Of a DNA stretch of 64,000 nucleotides, positions 7,378-14,897 are shown piece by piece. The notes under the pieces were generated by a model, which ran no database searches, was not told the origin of the DNA, and saw only the letters and a list, made by a program, of their open reading frames with translations. Within the stretch, counting starts at the first letter, position 1. Each line of letters begins with the position of its first letter. Source of the DNA: JAYEIA01 sp964472505 (GTDB lineage: Bacteria > Bacteroidota > Bacteroidia > Bacteroidales > JAADGE01); assembly GCA_964472505.1 (NCBI GenBank), contig CAYYQW010000001.1, forward strand, positions 141,819-205,818, given 5' to 3'. Both the position numbers and the translations under genes were made by a program.

Positions 7378-7710
7378 ATGAACTTTAAGAATTCAAATAT
7401 ATGGAGCGAGAAAGGGGCTACTTTAAGTCTTAACAATGCAGTAAAAGAATATGGTATAACAGAAATTGAAATTATAGATACCATAAAAACCGGAAAACTG
7501 CAATACAGACTTAATTCTGCACATGGAAATCCTTATTATAAGCTGATCAGAAGCGAAGTGGAAAGTTTTGTAAAAAATAAATATGGCGATTCTTATTTGA
7601 AAAAACAGAAACGAAAAGCAGAATTAGAAATTGTAAATAAGCAACTAAGAAAATATAGAAAACAAATCAAACTATTAGAAAAACGAAAATCTGAATTAGA
7701 GGATGATTAG
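7378..7710 (+). CDS. Hypothetical protein, possible winged-helix start and coiled-coil tail
   Basis: A 110-residue protein I do not recognise. Residues about 14-70 (ATLSLNNAVKEYGITEIEII and then TGKLQYR...YYKLIRSEVESFV) look like the small DNA-binding heads of MerR/excisionase-like proteins, in which a helix-turn-helix is followed by a short wing. Residues about 75-110 are highly charged and Lys/Glu-rich, consistent with a coiled coil (QLRKYRKQIKLLEKRKSEL). It is 49 bp upstream of the AlbA_2/ATPase gene, in the same orientation and equally AT-rich, so it may be co-transcribed with it. Function unknown; an accessory regulator is only a guess. Confidence 0.55.
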   Translation: MNFKNSNIWSEKGATLSLNNAVKEYGITEIEIIDTIKTGKLQYRLNSAHGNPYYKLIRSEVESFVKNKYGDSYLKKQKRKAELEIVNKQLRKYRKQIKLLEKRKSELEDD

Positions 7711-7759
7711 AAAATGTACGCCACACAACACGCAATATAATTAAATAACATGACTACGT

Positions 7760-9220
7760 ATGAGGCAAAATGACTTGAATAAACTTTTAAAAGAATTATT
7801 ACAAATACCGGAATGCGAGTGGATTGAATATAAAAAAGATAATTCTAATTTTGAAATGATTGGCGAATATTTATCCGCTCTTTCAAATAGTGCTTGTTAC
7901 AAGAAAAAAAGTCATGGCTTCCTAATTTATGGAATTGATGATGACACAAGGGAAGTTATAGGTACATCTTTCAATCCTTTGACTGCAAAAAAAGGTGGAG
8001 AAGAACTAAAAAGTTGGTTGCTAAACAGGTTATCCCCTCGTATTGATTTTGAAATGTATTATTTCAAATATGAAGACAATGATATTGCTTTATTCTCAAT
8101 TCCTGCAACAACTAATCAACCTGTCAGTTTTCTTCATAAAAGATATATTCGCATCGGTAGCTATAAAAAAGACTTGAAAGACTATCCCGAAATTGAAAAA
8201 GCGATATGGTACAATACTAAAACTTTTGTTTTTGAAAAGGAAATAACGCAACGAAATGTTAACGAGGAAAAAATATTAGAAGTTATTGATTACAATAAAT
8301 TTATAGAATTACTTAAATTAAATCCTATCTTTGAAAGAGATGCTATATTGAAAAAATTAGAAGAATATGGATTTATCATAAAAAAAGGAAAATCATTTGC
8401 AATTACTAACTTAGGTGCTATCCTTTTTGCTAAAAATCTAAATGATTTCGAAAGTCTTTCAAGAAAATCTATCAGAGTAATTATATATAAAGGAAACAGC
8501 CGTGTTGATAGGATAAAAGAATACACTAATAATAGAGGATATGCTATTGAATTTGAATATATTATTAACTATATAAACGACAATTTAACAAATGAAAAAA
8601 TAGGAAAAGCATATAGAACAGATTCTAATCCATATCCTGAGCGTGCTATAAGAGAGCTTGTTGCTAATTCAATTATTCATCAAGATTTCGATCCGATAAA
8701 AACAAAAGGGACAAGCGTTGCTATTGAAGTTTTTTCTAATAGGATTGAATTTTCAAATCCGGGACGGCCTTTAATTGACACACAACATTTTATAGATCAT
8801 AAGCCTCAATCAAGAAACGAAAAACTTGCTAAGTTTATGAGGGATATTGATATTTGCGAAGAATCTGGTACTGGAATAGATAAAGTAATTACTGATTGTG
8901 AAACTTACAAACTACCTGCACCTGATTTTATTGCAAATGATAATAATACGAATGTAATTCTTTATGCCCCAAAAACATTGAGACAATTGGATTTAAGCGA
9001 TAAAATTAGAGCTTGTTATCAACATTGTGTATTAAAATATGTTGAACGTAAAGATATGATGACAAACCAAACTCTTAGAGAAAGATTTAATATTAAAGAG
9101 AAAAACTATTCAACGGCTTCTCGAATTATCAAAGCAACAATTGAAGCAGGATTTATTAAAGAATACAATCCTGAAAATAAAGCTAAAAGATACACAAAAT
9201 ATATACCGGAATGGGCATAA
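7760..9220 (+). CDS. AlbA_2 (Schlafen-type) domain protein with ATPase-like C-terminus
   Basis: A 486-residue protein of the group often misnamed RecG-like transcriptional regulator. The N-terminal AlbA_2/Schlafen-like domain spans about 10-130, with EWIEYKKD near the start and HGFLIYGIDDDT. A central GHKL-type HATPase_c_4 region follows at about 290-400, with RAIRELVANSIIHQDF (N-box-like), IEFSNPGRP and EESGTGIDKV (G-box-like). A C-terminal winged helix follows (LRERFNIKEKNYSTASRII). Members occur near mobile and defence genes; the biochemical role is not settled. The gene is much more AT-rich than the chromosomal genes on either side of the island, consistent with transfer. Confidence 0.75.
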   Translation: MRQNDLNKLLKELLQIPECEWIEYKKDNSNFEMIGEYLSALSNSACYKKKSHGFLIYGIDDDTREVIGTSFNPLTAKKGGEELKSWLLNRLSPRIDFEMYYFKYEDNDIALFSIPATTNQPVSFLHKRYIRIGSYKKDLKDYPEIEKAIWYNTKTFVFEKEITQRNVNEEKILEVIDYNKFIELLKLNPIFERDAILKKLEEYGFIIKKGKSFAITNLGAILFAKNLNDFESLSRKSIRVIIYKGNSRVDRIKEYTNNRGYAIEFEYIINYINDNLTNEKIGKAYRTDSNPYPERAIRELVANSIIHQDFDPIKTKGTSVAIEVFSNRIEFSNPGRPLIDTQHFIDHKPQSRNEKLAKFMRDIDICEESGTGIDKVITDCETYKLPAPDFIANDNNTNVILYAPKTLRQLDLSDKIRACYQHCVLKYVERKDMMTNQTLRERFNIKEKNYSTASRIIKATIEAGFIKEYNPENKAKRYTKYIPEWA

Positions 9221-9243
9221 AAAAGCGTAATACAATCAAGGAT

Positions 9244-9446
9244 ATGATAAGGGAAATAAATCCATAAATTAGGATCGTTTTAATATGACCGAAGAAGATG
9301 ATAAGTGAGATAAAGTCAATAGATCAAGATCATTTTAATGTGATTGTAATGTGATCGAAGAAAATGATAAGTGAGATAGAGTCAATAGATCAAGATCATT
9401 GTAATATGATTGTAATGTGATTGAAGAGGATGATAAGGAAGATAAA
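9244..9446. repeat. Degenerate 66-bp tandem repeat
   Basis: The word ATGATAAG recurs at 9244 (as ATGATAAGGG), 9298, 9364 and 9430, giving steps of 54, 66 and 66 bp. Between the anchors, GATCAAGATCATT, TAATATGA and TGTAATGTGAT recur in the same order. The two full 66-bp units differ at only a few positions. The frames contain stops, so the array is not coding. Confidence 0.75.
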
Positions 9447-9491
9447 AAATAATAAAATAAATGTGTGTAACATTGTGTTTGAACTAAATTT

Positions 9492-9527
9492 ATTTTGGCT
9501 TGATGCAGGCGCAATACAAGCCAAAAT
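9492..9527. repeat. Perfect 11-bp hairpin upstream of the isocitrate dehydrogenase gene
   Basis: ATTTTGGCTTG (9492-9502) and CAAGCCAAAAT (9517-9527) are perfect reverse complements with a 14-base loop. It ends 79 bases before the ATG. It lacks a T-run, so it is more likely a leader structure or operator than a terminator. Confidence 0.45.
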
Positions 9528-9606
9528 TAAACTGCCCAAACCGCTGTACAACGTTTGCAATAAATATTTAAAAATGAAAATTAACACAAATTAAAACTTA
9601 GAAAAC

Positions 9607-10800
9607 ATGTCAAAAAGAACCATTGTAACCATGCCGGGCGACGGCATAGGAAAAGCCGTTTTGGACGAAACACTCAGAGTATTGGAAGCTGCCGGTTTTG
9701 AAGCTGAATACAAAGAAGCCGACATCGGTTGGGAGTTTTGGAAAAGCGAAGGTAATCCTCTGCCGCAACGCACCATCAACCTGATTGCAAAACATAAAAT
9801 TGCACTGTTCGGCGCTATCACATCCAAACCAAAAGATGAAGCTTTTGAGGAATTAGACGAAAGCCTGAAAGACAAAGATTTAGTTTACGCAAGTCCTATT
9901 GTAGGTCTGCGCCAACATTTTAATTTGGAAGTCTGTGCCCGACCCTGCCGAAGCTATCCGGGAAATCCGTTGAATTTCATACGTCGCGGCGCCAACGGTA
10001 ATCCCGAAGAGCCAAAAGTAGATGCGGTAATATTCCGTCAGAACACCGAAGGCCTTTATGGTGGTGTAGAATGGAGCAATCCGCCGCAAGATGTTTATGA
10101 AACCTTCCTTTCACATCCTAAATTTAAGAAAAATTTTGGCCATGTACCGAAAGAAGAAGTTTCCATATCCACACGAATTTTCTCTAAAGAACGTACCGAA
10201 AATATTCTGAGAGCAGCATTTGACCATGCCAAAGAATTTGGATATAAATCGGTTACGCTTTGCGAAAAACCGAACGTGATTCGCGAAACATCGGGTATGA
10301 TGTATAAAATGGCTTTGGAAATACAAAAGAAAGACTATCCGAATATCGACCTTTGGAATACCAATATTGATGCACAAATGATGTGGCTCACCAAAAATCC
10401 CGAAGATTACGGCGTAATTGTTGCCGGGAATATGTTCGGCGATATTGTATCCGACGGTTTCGCAGGGCTAATCGGCGGACTTGGTTTTGCCTGTAGCGCT
10501 CAGTGGTCGAAGGACGGTGTAGCCGTATTTGAACCCACACACGGCTCGGCTCCAAAATATGCCGATTACGAAACATCCATCGTAAACCCGATTGCCATGA
10601 TAGAATCGGCCTGTATGATGCTTGACTTTATTGACGAAAAAGATAAAGCCGCAAAAATACGGAATGCCGTTGCAAAAGTCATTAAAGAAGGCAAAGTAAG
10701 GACTTATGATATGCTGAAAATGCGCGGCAAACCGGATGTTGTTAAAAACGGAGCTGCTACAACCGGAGAAATGGCTGATGCCGTCATAGCTAACTTATAG
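9607..10800 (+). CDS. Isocitrate/isopropylmalate-family dehydrogenase, probably isocitrate dehydrogenase
   Basis: A 397-residue beta-decarboxylating dehydrogenase. It has MPGDGIGKAV at the N-terminus, the RQNTEGLYGGVEW block, a KPNVIRETSGM active-site region with Lys, and the conserved GNMFGDIVSDG and EPTHGSAPKYA motifs of the family. It likely makes 2-oxoglutarate for the (probably incomplete) TCA branch in the cytoplasm. Substrate choice between isocitrate and isopropylmalate rests on overall look and on the lack of leuABCD neighbours, so it is not certain; cofactor preference cannot be read safely. It starts just right of the accessory island and is followed by a hairpin terminator. Confidence 0.8.
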   Translation: MSKRTIVTMPGDGIGKAVLDETLRVLEAAGFEAEYKEADIGWEFWKSEGNPLPQRTINLIAKHKIALFGAITSKPKDEAFEELDESLKDKDLVYASPIVGLRQHFNLEVCARPCRSYPGNPLNFIRRGANGNPEEPKVDAVIFRQNTEGLYGGVEWSNPPQDVYETFLSHPKFKKNFGHVPKEEVSISTRIFSKERTENILRAAFDHAKEFGYKSVTLCEKPNVIRETSGMMYKMALEIQKKDYPNIDLWNTNIDAQMMWLTKNPEDYGVIVAGNMFGDIVSDGFAGLIGGLGFACSAQWSKDGVAVFEPTHGSAPKYADYETSIVNPIAMIESACMMLDFIDEKDKAAKIRNAVAKVIKEGKVRTYDMLKMRGKPDVVKNGAATTGEMADAVIANL

Positions 10801-10847
10801 ATGTAAGATATAAGATGTAAGATATTATCTTAGCATTAATAGATAAT

Positions 10848-10882
10848 CCGTCTTGCAGCTTGAAGCTGAAAGGCGGGTTTTT
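10848..10882 (+). terminator. Rho-independent terminator after the dehydrogenase
   Basis: CCGTCTT-GC-AGCTT pairs with AAGCT-GA-AAGGCGG (one G-U), followed by GTTTTT. It sits between the dehydrogenase and the HD-like gene. Confidence 0.6.
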
Positions 10883-10904
10883 GAAACATTTAAAAAAATA
10901 AATC

Positions 10905-11462
10905 ATGAATAAAGATGTACAAAAACTCTGGGGCGAAGAGTTGGATATGATTCAGGATGAAAATCTTAAAACAAAAACAGCCAAAGTATGGGAGCTGGCT
11001 CTTCAACGCAGCGTGATGACAGCCGAAGACTTAATGACAATTCCGTTCACTTTACTGGTTCCCGATTTAAAAGTCAGCTTTATGGCTCATAAGCGCTCGG
11101 TTGTTCATATAGCCGCCGATGCAGGCCGACAAATGCAACGCTTCATGAAAGAAGATTTGCCCATAGATATGGACATACTCATTTCCGGAGCTATTTTGGC
11201 CGATGTAGGCAAGCTTTTGGAATACGAAAAAAATAAGGACGGAAAAGCCGTACAAGGGAATTACGGTAAATATTTGCGGCATCCGTTCTCGGGTGTTTCA
11301 CTGGCTGAAGAATGCGGCCTGCCGCCGGAAGTTTGCCACATAATTGCCACCCATGCCGGCGAAGGTGATATGGTAAAACGCACACCGGAAGCTTATGCCG
11401 TTCATCATGCCGATTTCATGACTTTTCTTCCGTTCAAAAACGGTTTAATTATTAAGAAATAA
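10905..11462 (+). CDS. HD-domain-like protein lacking the His of the HD pair
   Basis: A 185-residue protein of the HD phosphohydrolase fold. The first His (AHKRSVVHIA), later His residues (LRHPFSG, ATHAGEG) and the last Asp (YAVHHADF) are in place. The central doublet that normally reads HD in LLHDIGK reads AD here (ILADVGKLLEYE). Intact HD enzymes bind metal through these residues, so this one may have altered metal binding or be non-catalytic. An N-terminal helical region (LWGEELDMIQD) precedes the domain. It is transcribed with the same direction as the dehydrogenase but behind a terminator. Substrate unknown. Confidence 0.65.
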   Translation: MNKDVQKLWGEELDMIQDENLKTKTAKVWELALQRSVMTAEDLMTIPFTLLVPDLKVSFMAHKRSVVHIAADAGRQMQRFMKEDLPIDMDILISGAILADVGKLLEYEKNKDGKAVQGNYGKYLRHPFSGVSLAEECGLPPEVCHIIATHAGEGDMVKRTPEAYAVHHADFMTFLPFKNGLIIKK

Positions 11463-11474
11463 CATTTATTTTTC

Positions 11475-11516
11475 AAATCCGTAAGTGTCCTAAACGCGGC
11501 CTTACGGATTTTTTTA
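11475..11516. terminator. Bidirectional terminator between convergent genes
   Basis: AAATCCGTAAG (11475-11485) pairs with CTTACGGATTT (11501-11511), followed by a T-run on the plus strand and preceded by an A-rich stretch that serves the minus strand. It separates the HD-like gene from the TIR gene. Confidence 0.75.
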
Positions 11517-12521
11517 TTGTTCTTTCTCAAAGACAATACGTGTAGTTACTACATTTTCAACACCGGTTTCCGGATTTGTCGTTCTTTCGGTGGTAAGCAA
11601 AGTAAAGGAAGAATCACTGAACTGCGCTAAGTTGATGGGTTCTTTTCGCCCGTCAATGATAAGATTAATAATATTTTTATTGGCATCAAAATCCCACTCG
11701 GCAGTTTGTACCTGCGGCGAAAAACCCGTTCTAAAAAAACGTTTATCGGCATTAAAAATCAAGCGCCCCTGCCCTACAATGGCTTCTTTATTCAAACGTT
11801 TTTCTTCTTCCGATAAGTTTTGGTTGTCAATATAATCAACCACTACCCATTCGCCCACAAGTTTTTGTTCATCCGGATTTAATTTGGATTTATCGCCGGT
11901 GTCGGTAAAATCTATCTGTTGCTGCTGTTGGGTATTAAGATTTGTATTATCAACGGTACTTTCATCGGTATCACGGTTGATTACAAAGACCAAGACAAGC
12001 ACTAAAGCCAAAAGTCCGGCTGCTATGAAATAAACAGTATTACTTCGTTTGGTATGGGCTACTGTTTTTTTCTTTTTCTCTTTTCGTGCTATCTGCTCTT
12101 CGGGTGCTTTCCCCTGATTCACTTCTTCAATAATCTCAAGCAAAATTTCATAAGCAGCATTAAAACCGTCGCCCTGCATATCTACCCATTCTAATTTGTG
12201 CAATAATAAACTGTTGCTCAATGAAGGAGAAAGACTTCCGGTTTTCATGGGTACTATTTTTAGGCCGTAATCTTGGGCCAATAAAACCTGCTTAGTGAGT
12301 TGATCGGATTTTTGAGCAAAATCGGAATACAACAGAATAAACATACTGCTGTTCTCAAGTGTTTCTTCCAACTCGGAATCATAATTGGATTTATCGGTTA
12401 AATCGCGCGGAAAAATTTTACACGAATAACCGGCCGCTTCCAATTTCTGAGTTAAAAGCCTTGCCGTTTTTTTATCCTCTCCGGGATATGCAATAAATAT
12501 ATCTTTCATCTGATTTATCAA
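11514..12521 (-). CDS. TIR domain-transmembrane-lipocalin-like protein
   Basis: A 335-residue protein with three parts. Residues about 5-115 form a TIR-like domain (DIFIAYPGEDKKTARLLTQKL, FPRDL, SSMFILLYSDFAQ, LKIVPM). After a Lys-rich linker, one transmembrane helix spans about 167-187 (TVYFIAAGLLALVLVLVFVI). The rest is an exported-side region with a Gln-rich stretch, then a lipocalin-like domain (LVGEWVVVDYID...FNADKRFF...AEWDFDANKN). In NAD-cleaving TIRs a Glu sits in the helix after the SDxx segment (pattern KREVERA); here the aligned stretch reads TKQVLLA, so the catalytic Glu seems replaced. A signalling or adaptor role is inference. The start could also be ATG 12509. Confidence 0.72.
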   Translation of the reverse strand: MINQMKDIFIAYPGEDKKTARLLTQKLEAAGYSCKIFPRDLTDKSNYDSELEETLENSSMFILLYSDFAQKSDQLTKQVLLAQDYGLKIVPMKTGSLSPSLSNSLLLHKLEWVDMQGDGFNAAYEILLEIIEEVNQGKAPEEQIARKEKKKKTVAHTKRSNTVYFIAAGLLALVLVLVFVINRDTDESTVDNTNLNTQQQQQIDFTDTGDKSKLNPDEQKLVGEWVVVDYIDNQNLSEEEKRLNKEAIVGQGRLIFNADKRFFRTGFSPQVQTAEWDFDANKNIINLIIDGRKEPINLAQFSDSSFTLLTTERTTNPETGVENVVTTRIVFEKEQ

Positions 12522-12634
12522 TTAACTGTCCGATCATTTTTATCGGGTTAAACTACAGAGTCTCATTTAAGGCTCAGCTAAAATATTAGTATGAAAATAA
12601 GCATTAACTGTTTCTTGCAAAATATGGTTTTAGG

Positions 12635-13048
12635 CTACTCCACCCGTTTCAAAAAAGTAGTAACCGTATATTCATCATACACGTCTTGCGCCAAAACCAG
12701 AGCATCTTTTGAGAGTTCATCCACCATGTATTCAAGCTGTCTGTCTTCGTTGCTTATACTTAATTTTAAGCTGTCGCCGGAGCCTGTGAGCATCCAGTTC
12801 CATACCGTTTCGTCATCGCCGTATATCATCTTCATATCATTTTGTTCAAACGTATAAGATAACAATTGCTTTTGCTCTTCTACAATCGTATTTTTAAACA
12901 TTTCGGCTTCAGCCTCAGTCATTTTTGCGGTACTTTCCACATCTTCAACTTTCCATGTGCCGAGTATTTGATCTTCCGGAGCTTTTTCGCATCCGCTGAA
13001 AATTAAAAATAGAAAAGCAAGCGCCGAAGTCAGATAAATTGTTTTCAT
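12635..13048 (-). CDS. Lipocalin-like lipoprotein
   Basis: A 137-residue predicted lipoprotein with signal sequence and lipobox (LIFSGC). The mature part matches the lipocalin-like/DUF5004 type of small Bacteroidota lipoproteins: ILGTWKVEDVES near the start, a middle helix, then strands (LLSYTFEQNDMKMIY, VWNWMLTGSGDSLKLSI). It lies 113 bp upstream of the TIR gene on the same strand, and both end in a lipocalin-like domain. A shared ligand or shared origin is possible, but not shown. No ligand is known. Confidence 0.65.
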   Translation of the reverse strand: MKTIYLTSALAFLFLIFSGCEKAPEDQILGTWKVEDVESTAKMTEAEAEMFKNTIVEEQKQLLSYTFEQNDMKMIYGDDETVWNWMLTGSGDSLKLSISNEDRQLEYMVDELSKDALVLAQDVYDEYTVTTFLKRVE

Positions 13049-13248
13049 AAGTACAAAGATTTATTATTATTTATATAAAAAATATTCATTCATTTAATTA
13101 TGCAATACATGAGGACAGAAAATCGGATTAATTCACAATAAAAATTTCTTTCCTTCCCACAAATCTAATTTATTTTTGATTATCAGCCAACTGAAAGGAC
13201 TGTGAATTTGAAAAAAACAATATTTAAGCCAAAAATCATTGTTTTTAT

Positions 13249-13256
13249 TACTTTTG
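13249..13256 (+). promoter_or_regulatory. -7 box TACTTTTG of the sigma factor gene
   Basis: TAnnTTTG match ending 12 bases before ATG 13269. It suggests the ECF sigma gene itself is read by the housekeeping sigma factor. A second match (TATTTTTG) lies at 13171-13178. Confidence 0.55.
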
Positions 13257-13268
13257 TGCAAAGGTTAA

Positions 13269-13832
13269 ATGTTTAGAGAATTAATGCTCAAAAACGTGCT
13301 CACAAAAAAAGAACTTGATACCCTCTTCAATAGGCATTACACAAAACTTTGTGCTTTTGCTTATGGCTATCTTGAAGATAAAGACAACACCGAAGAAATT
13401 GTGCAGGAAGTGTTTGTCAATTTCTGGATGCAGCGAAAAAAAATTAAACACCGCCAATCATTAAGCGCATACCTTTATAAAATGGTAAGAAACGAATGCC
13501 TTAATTTTTTGAAGCATAAAAAAACTGAGCATAAATATAAAACAGAAAATCAATACTTAAGACAAAAGGAAGAACTCAACGAACAAAATGAAGATTATCG
13601 AGAAAAGCTGAGCGAACAAGTTAAACAAATAGTGAACAAACTTCCGGAAGGTCGAAGAGAAATATTTATTCTCAGCAAATATCACGGATTAAAATATAAA
13701 GAAATAGCCAAAGAACTGGACATTGCCGTAAAAACAGTCGAAAACCAAATGAGCAGTGCCATGCAGTTTATTAAAGAAGAATTAAAACTGCTTGCCGTTT
13801 TGATAATTTTATCGGCAACATTTTTTTTATAA
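13269..13832 (+). CDS. ECF RNA polymerase sigma-70 factor (Bacteroidota FecI-like)
   Basis: A 187-residue ECF sigma factor. Region 2 is clear (YTKLCAFAYGYLED, NTEEIVQEVFVNFW, then LSAYLYKMVRNECLNFLKHKK). Region 4 is a helix-turn-helix (LPEGRREIFILSKYHGLKYK, EIAKELDIAVKTVENQM). There is no region 1.1 or 3. The last 15 residues are hydrophobic (LLAVLIILSATFFL), as in several Bacteroidota members. It stands 66 bp before a FecR anti-sigma gene, so it is presumably held by that membrane protein and released by an envelope signal. Two copies of a shared non-housekeeping promoter (at 13848 and 16837) are its likely targets. Confidence 0.88.
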   Translation: MFRELMLKNVLTKKELDTLFNRHYTKLCAFAYGYLEDKDNTEEIVQEVFVNFWMQRKKIKHRQSLSAYLYKMVRNECLNFLKHKKTEHKYKTENQYLRQKEELNEQNEDYREKLSEQVKQIVNKLPEGRREIFILSKYHGLKYKEIAKELDIAVKTVENQMSSAMQFIKEELKLLAVLIILSATFFL

Positions 13833-13847
13833 ATTTCATAAAATCGC

Positions 13848-13877
13848 ATAGGGGTTTTTAGAAAACAAATTGTTATA
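13848..13877 (+). promoter_or_regulatory. Predicted ECF sigma promoter of the FecR operon
   Basis: ATAGGGG (13848-13854), exactly 17 bases, then GTTATA (13872-13877). The same pair with the same spacing occurs at 16837-16866 before the second surface-repeat gene. Located 21 bases before the GTG of the fecR-like gene and just after the sigma gene. Confidence 0.7.
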
Positions 13878-13882
13878 CCATA

Positions 13883-13889
13883 AAAGGAG
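13883..13889 (+). promoter_or_regulatory. Strong Shine-Dalgarno AAAGGAG
   Basis: One of very few good Shine-Dalgarno sites in the window, nine bases before GTG 13899. It decides the start of the anti-sigma gene at a non-ATG codon. Confidence 0.7.
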
Positions 13890-13898
13890 TACTCAACA

Positions 13899-14897
13899 GT
13901 GAAAGAAAACAGCAATAAATCAGTAAAAGCATTACTTACGGCATACATAACGGGAAATACCGATTCGGAAACCCGAAAGCATGTCGAGGCACTGATTGAT
14001 TCATCGGAAATTCACAAAGCCGAGTATGAAGCATTAAAAAAGGCTTGGAAAAAAACCGAAGCTTTCGAAACTCCTTTTTGCGAAAGCGATACAGCACCGG
14101 CACTCGAAAAAGTTCATGCAAAAATTGCCCGGCGCACGCACAAACAAAAACATTTACGCATAAGTTTATGGGCAGCAGCAGCGAGTATTTTTCTGCTGGT
14201 AAGCATTGGTATAATTTGGCAGCAAGCAAACAAGCCTCAATACGAGCTCGCCTTAAATACCGAAAAAGCTGCAAAAACAAAATTACCGGACGGCACCGTG
14301 ATTCAGGCAGCTGAAAACAGCTCAATTTATTTGGCATCGAATTATAAAAAAAGTAATCGACGAAAAGTAAAATTGCAGGGAGAAGCTTTTTTTAATGTGA
14401 AAAAAAATTCTGAAAAAGCTTTTATTGTTGAAACCCAAAACGCTACCGTTGAGGTATTGGGAACATCGTTCAATATTAAATCCAAATTTGGGATTACGGA
14501 AGTATTTGTGAAAACGGGAAAAGTCAAACTGACAGCAGCTAAGCGCACAGAAAATTATCCGGAAAGCATTGTGCTTATTGAAAACGAAATAGGCCGATAC
14601 TCTCCGAAGGCAGGCCTTGTAAAAATTCCGGCCAAAAAATCTAATGCCAATACCATGTTTCATGCAGATAAAAGCTTGTTTTTTGAAAATACGGAACTGG
14701 AAGTGGTTTTAAATACTTTAGAAAAATATTATGAAATCCCGACTAAAGTTGATAATTCAAAACTTTTAAATAAAAAATTTACCGGCAGCTTTCATAACGA
14801 CTCTCTTGAACATATTATCAAAGTATTGGCCTTAAGTTTTGAGTTGGATTACAAAAAACACAACGAAGCATATATTTTGTATGAAGCCGATCATTAG
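13899..14897 (+). CDS. FecR-family anti-sigma factor (DUF4974)
   Basis: A 332-residue inner-membrane anti-sigma factor. The N-terminal cytoplasmic part (about 1-85) has the short helical anti-sigma segment. One transmembrane helix follows at about 89-110 (LWAAAASIFLLVSIGIIW). Next comes the periplasmic FecR domain (NTEKAAKTKLPDGTVIQAAE, FFNVKKNSEKAFIVETQNAT and VEVLGTSFNI). It ends with the DUF4974 domain (ENTELEVVLNTLEKYYEI...FTGSFHNDSLEHIIKVL). It should bind the upstream sigma factor and receive a signal from an outer-membrane partner. The start is GTG behind a clear Shine-Dalgarno. Its 3' end overlaps the next gene by 17 bases. Confidence 0.88.
   Translation: MKENSNKSVKALLTAYITGNTDSETRKHVEALIDSSEIHKAEYEALKKAWKKTEAFETPFCESDTAPALEKVHAKIARRTHKQKHLRISLWAAAASIFLLVSIGIIWQQANKPQYELALNTEKAAKTKLPDGTVIQAAENSSIYLASNYKKSNRRKVKLQGEAFFNVKKNSEKAFIVETQNATVEVLGTSFNIKSKFGITEVFVKTGKVKLTAAKRTENYPESIVLIENEIGRYSPKAGLVKIPAKKSNANTMFHADKSLFFENTELEVVLNTLEKYYEIPTKVDNSKLLNKKFTGSFHNDSLEHIIKVLALSFELDYKKHNEAYILYEADH

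Larger units (their letters stand above)
9221..9606. other. Intergenic region with tandem repeats, right edge of the island
   Basis: No gene is supported. The left half is filled by 66-bp degenerate tandem repeats (9244-9446). The right half carries a perfect 11-bp hairpin (9492-9527) in the presumed leader of the isocitrate dehydrogenase gene. Confidence 0.6.

Noticed and set aside
9244..9446. CRISPR array
   Set aside because: The units repeat along their full 66 bp with no unique spacers, and no cas genes are present.
9607..10800. 3-isopropylmalate dehydrogenase (leuB)
   Set aside because: No leucine-pathway neighbours, and the protein is longer than typical LeuB; kept as family-level isocitrate dehydrogenase-like call.
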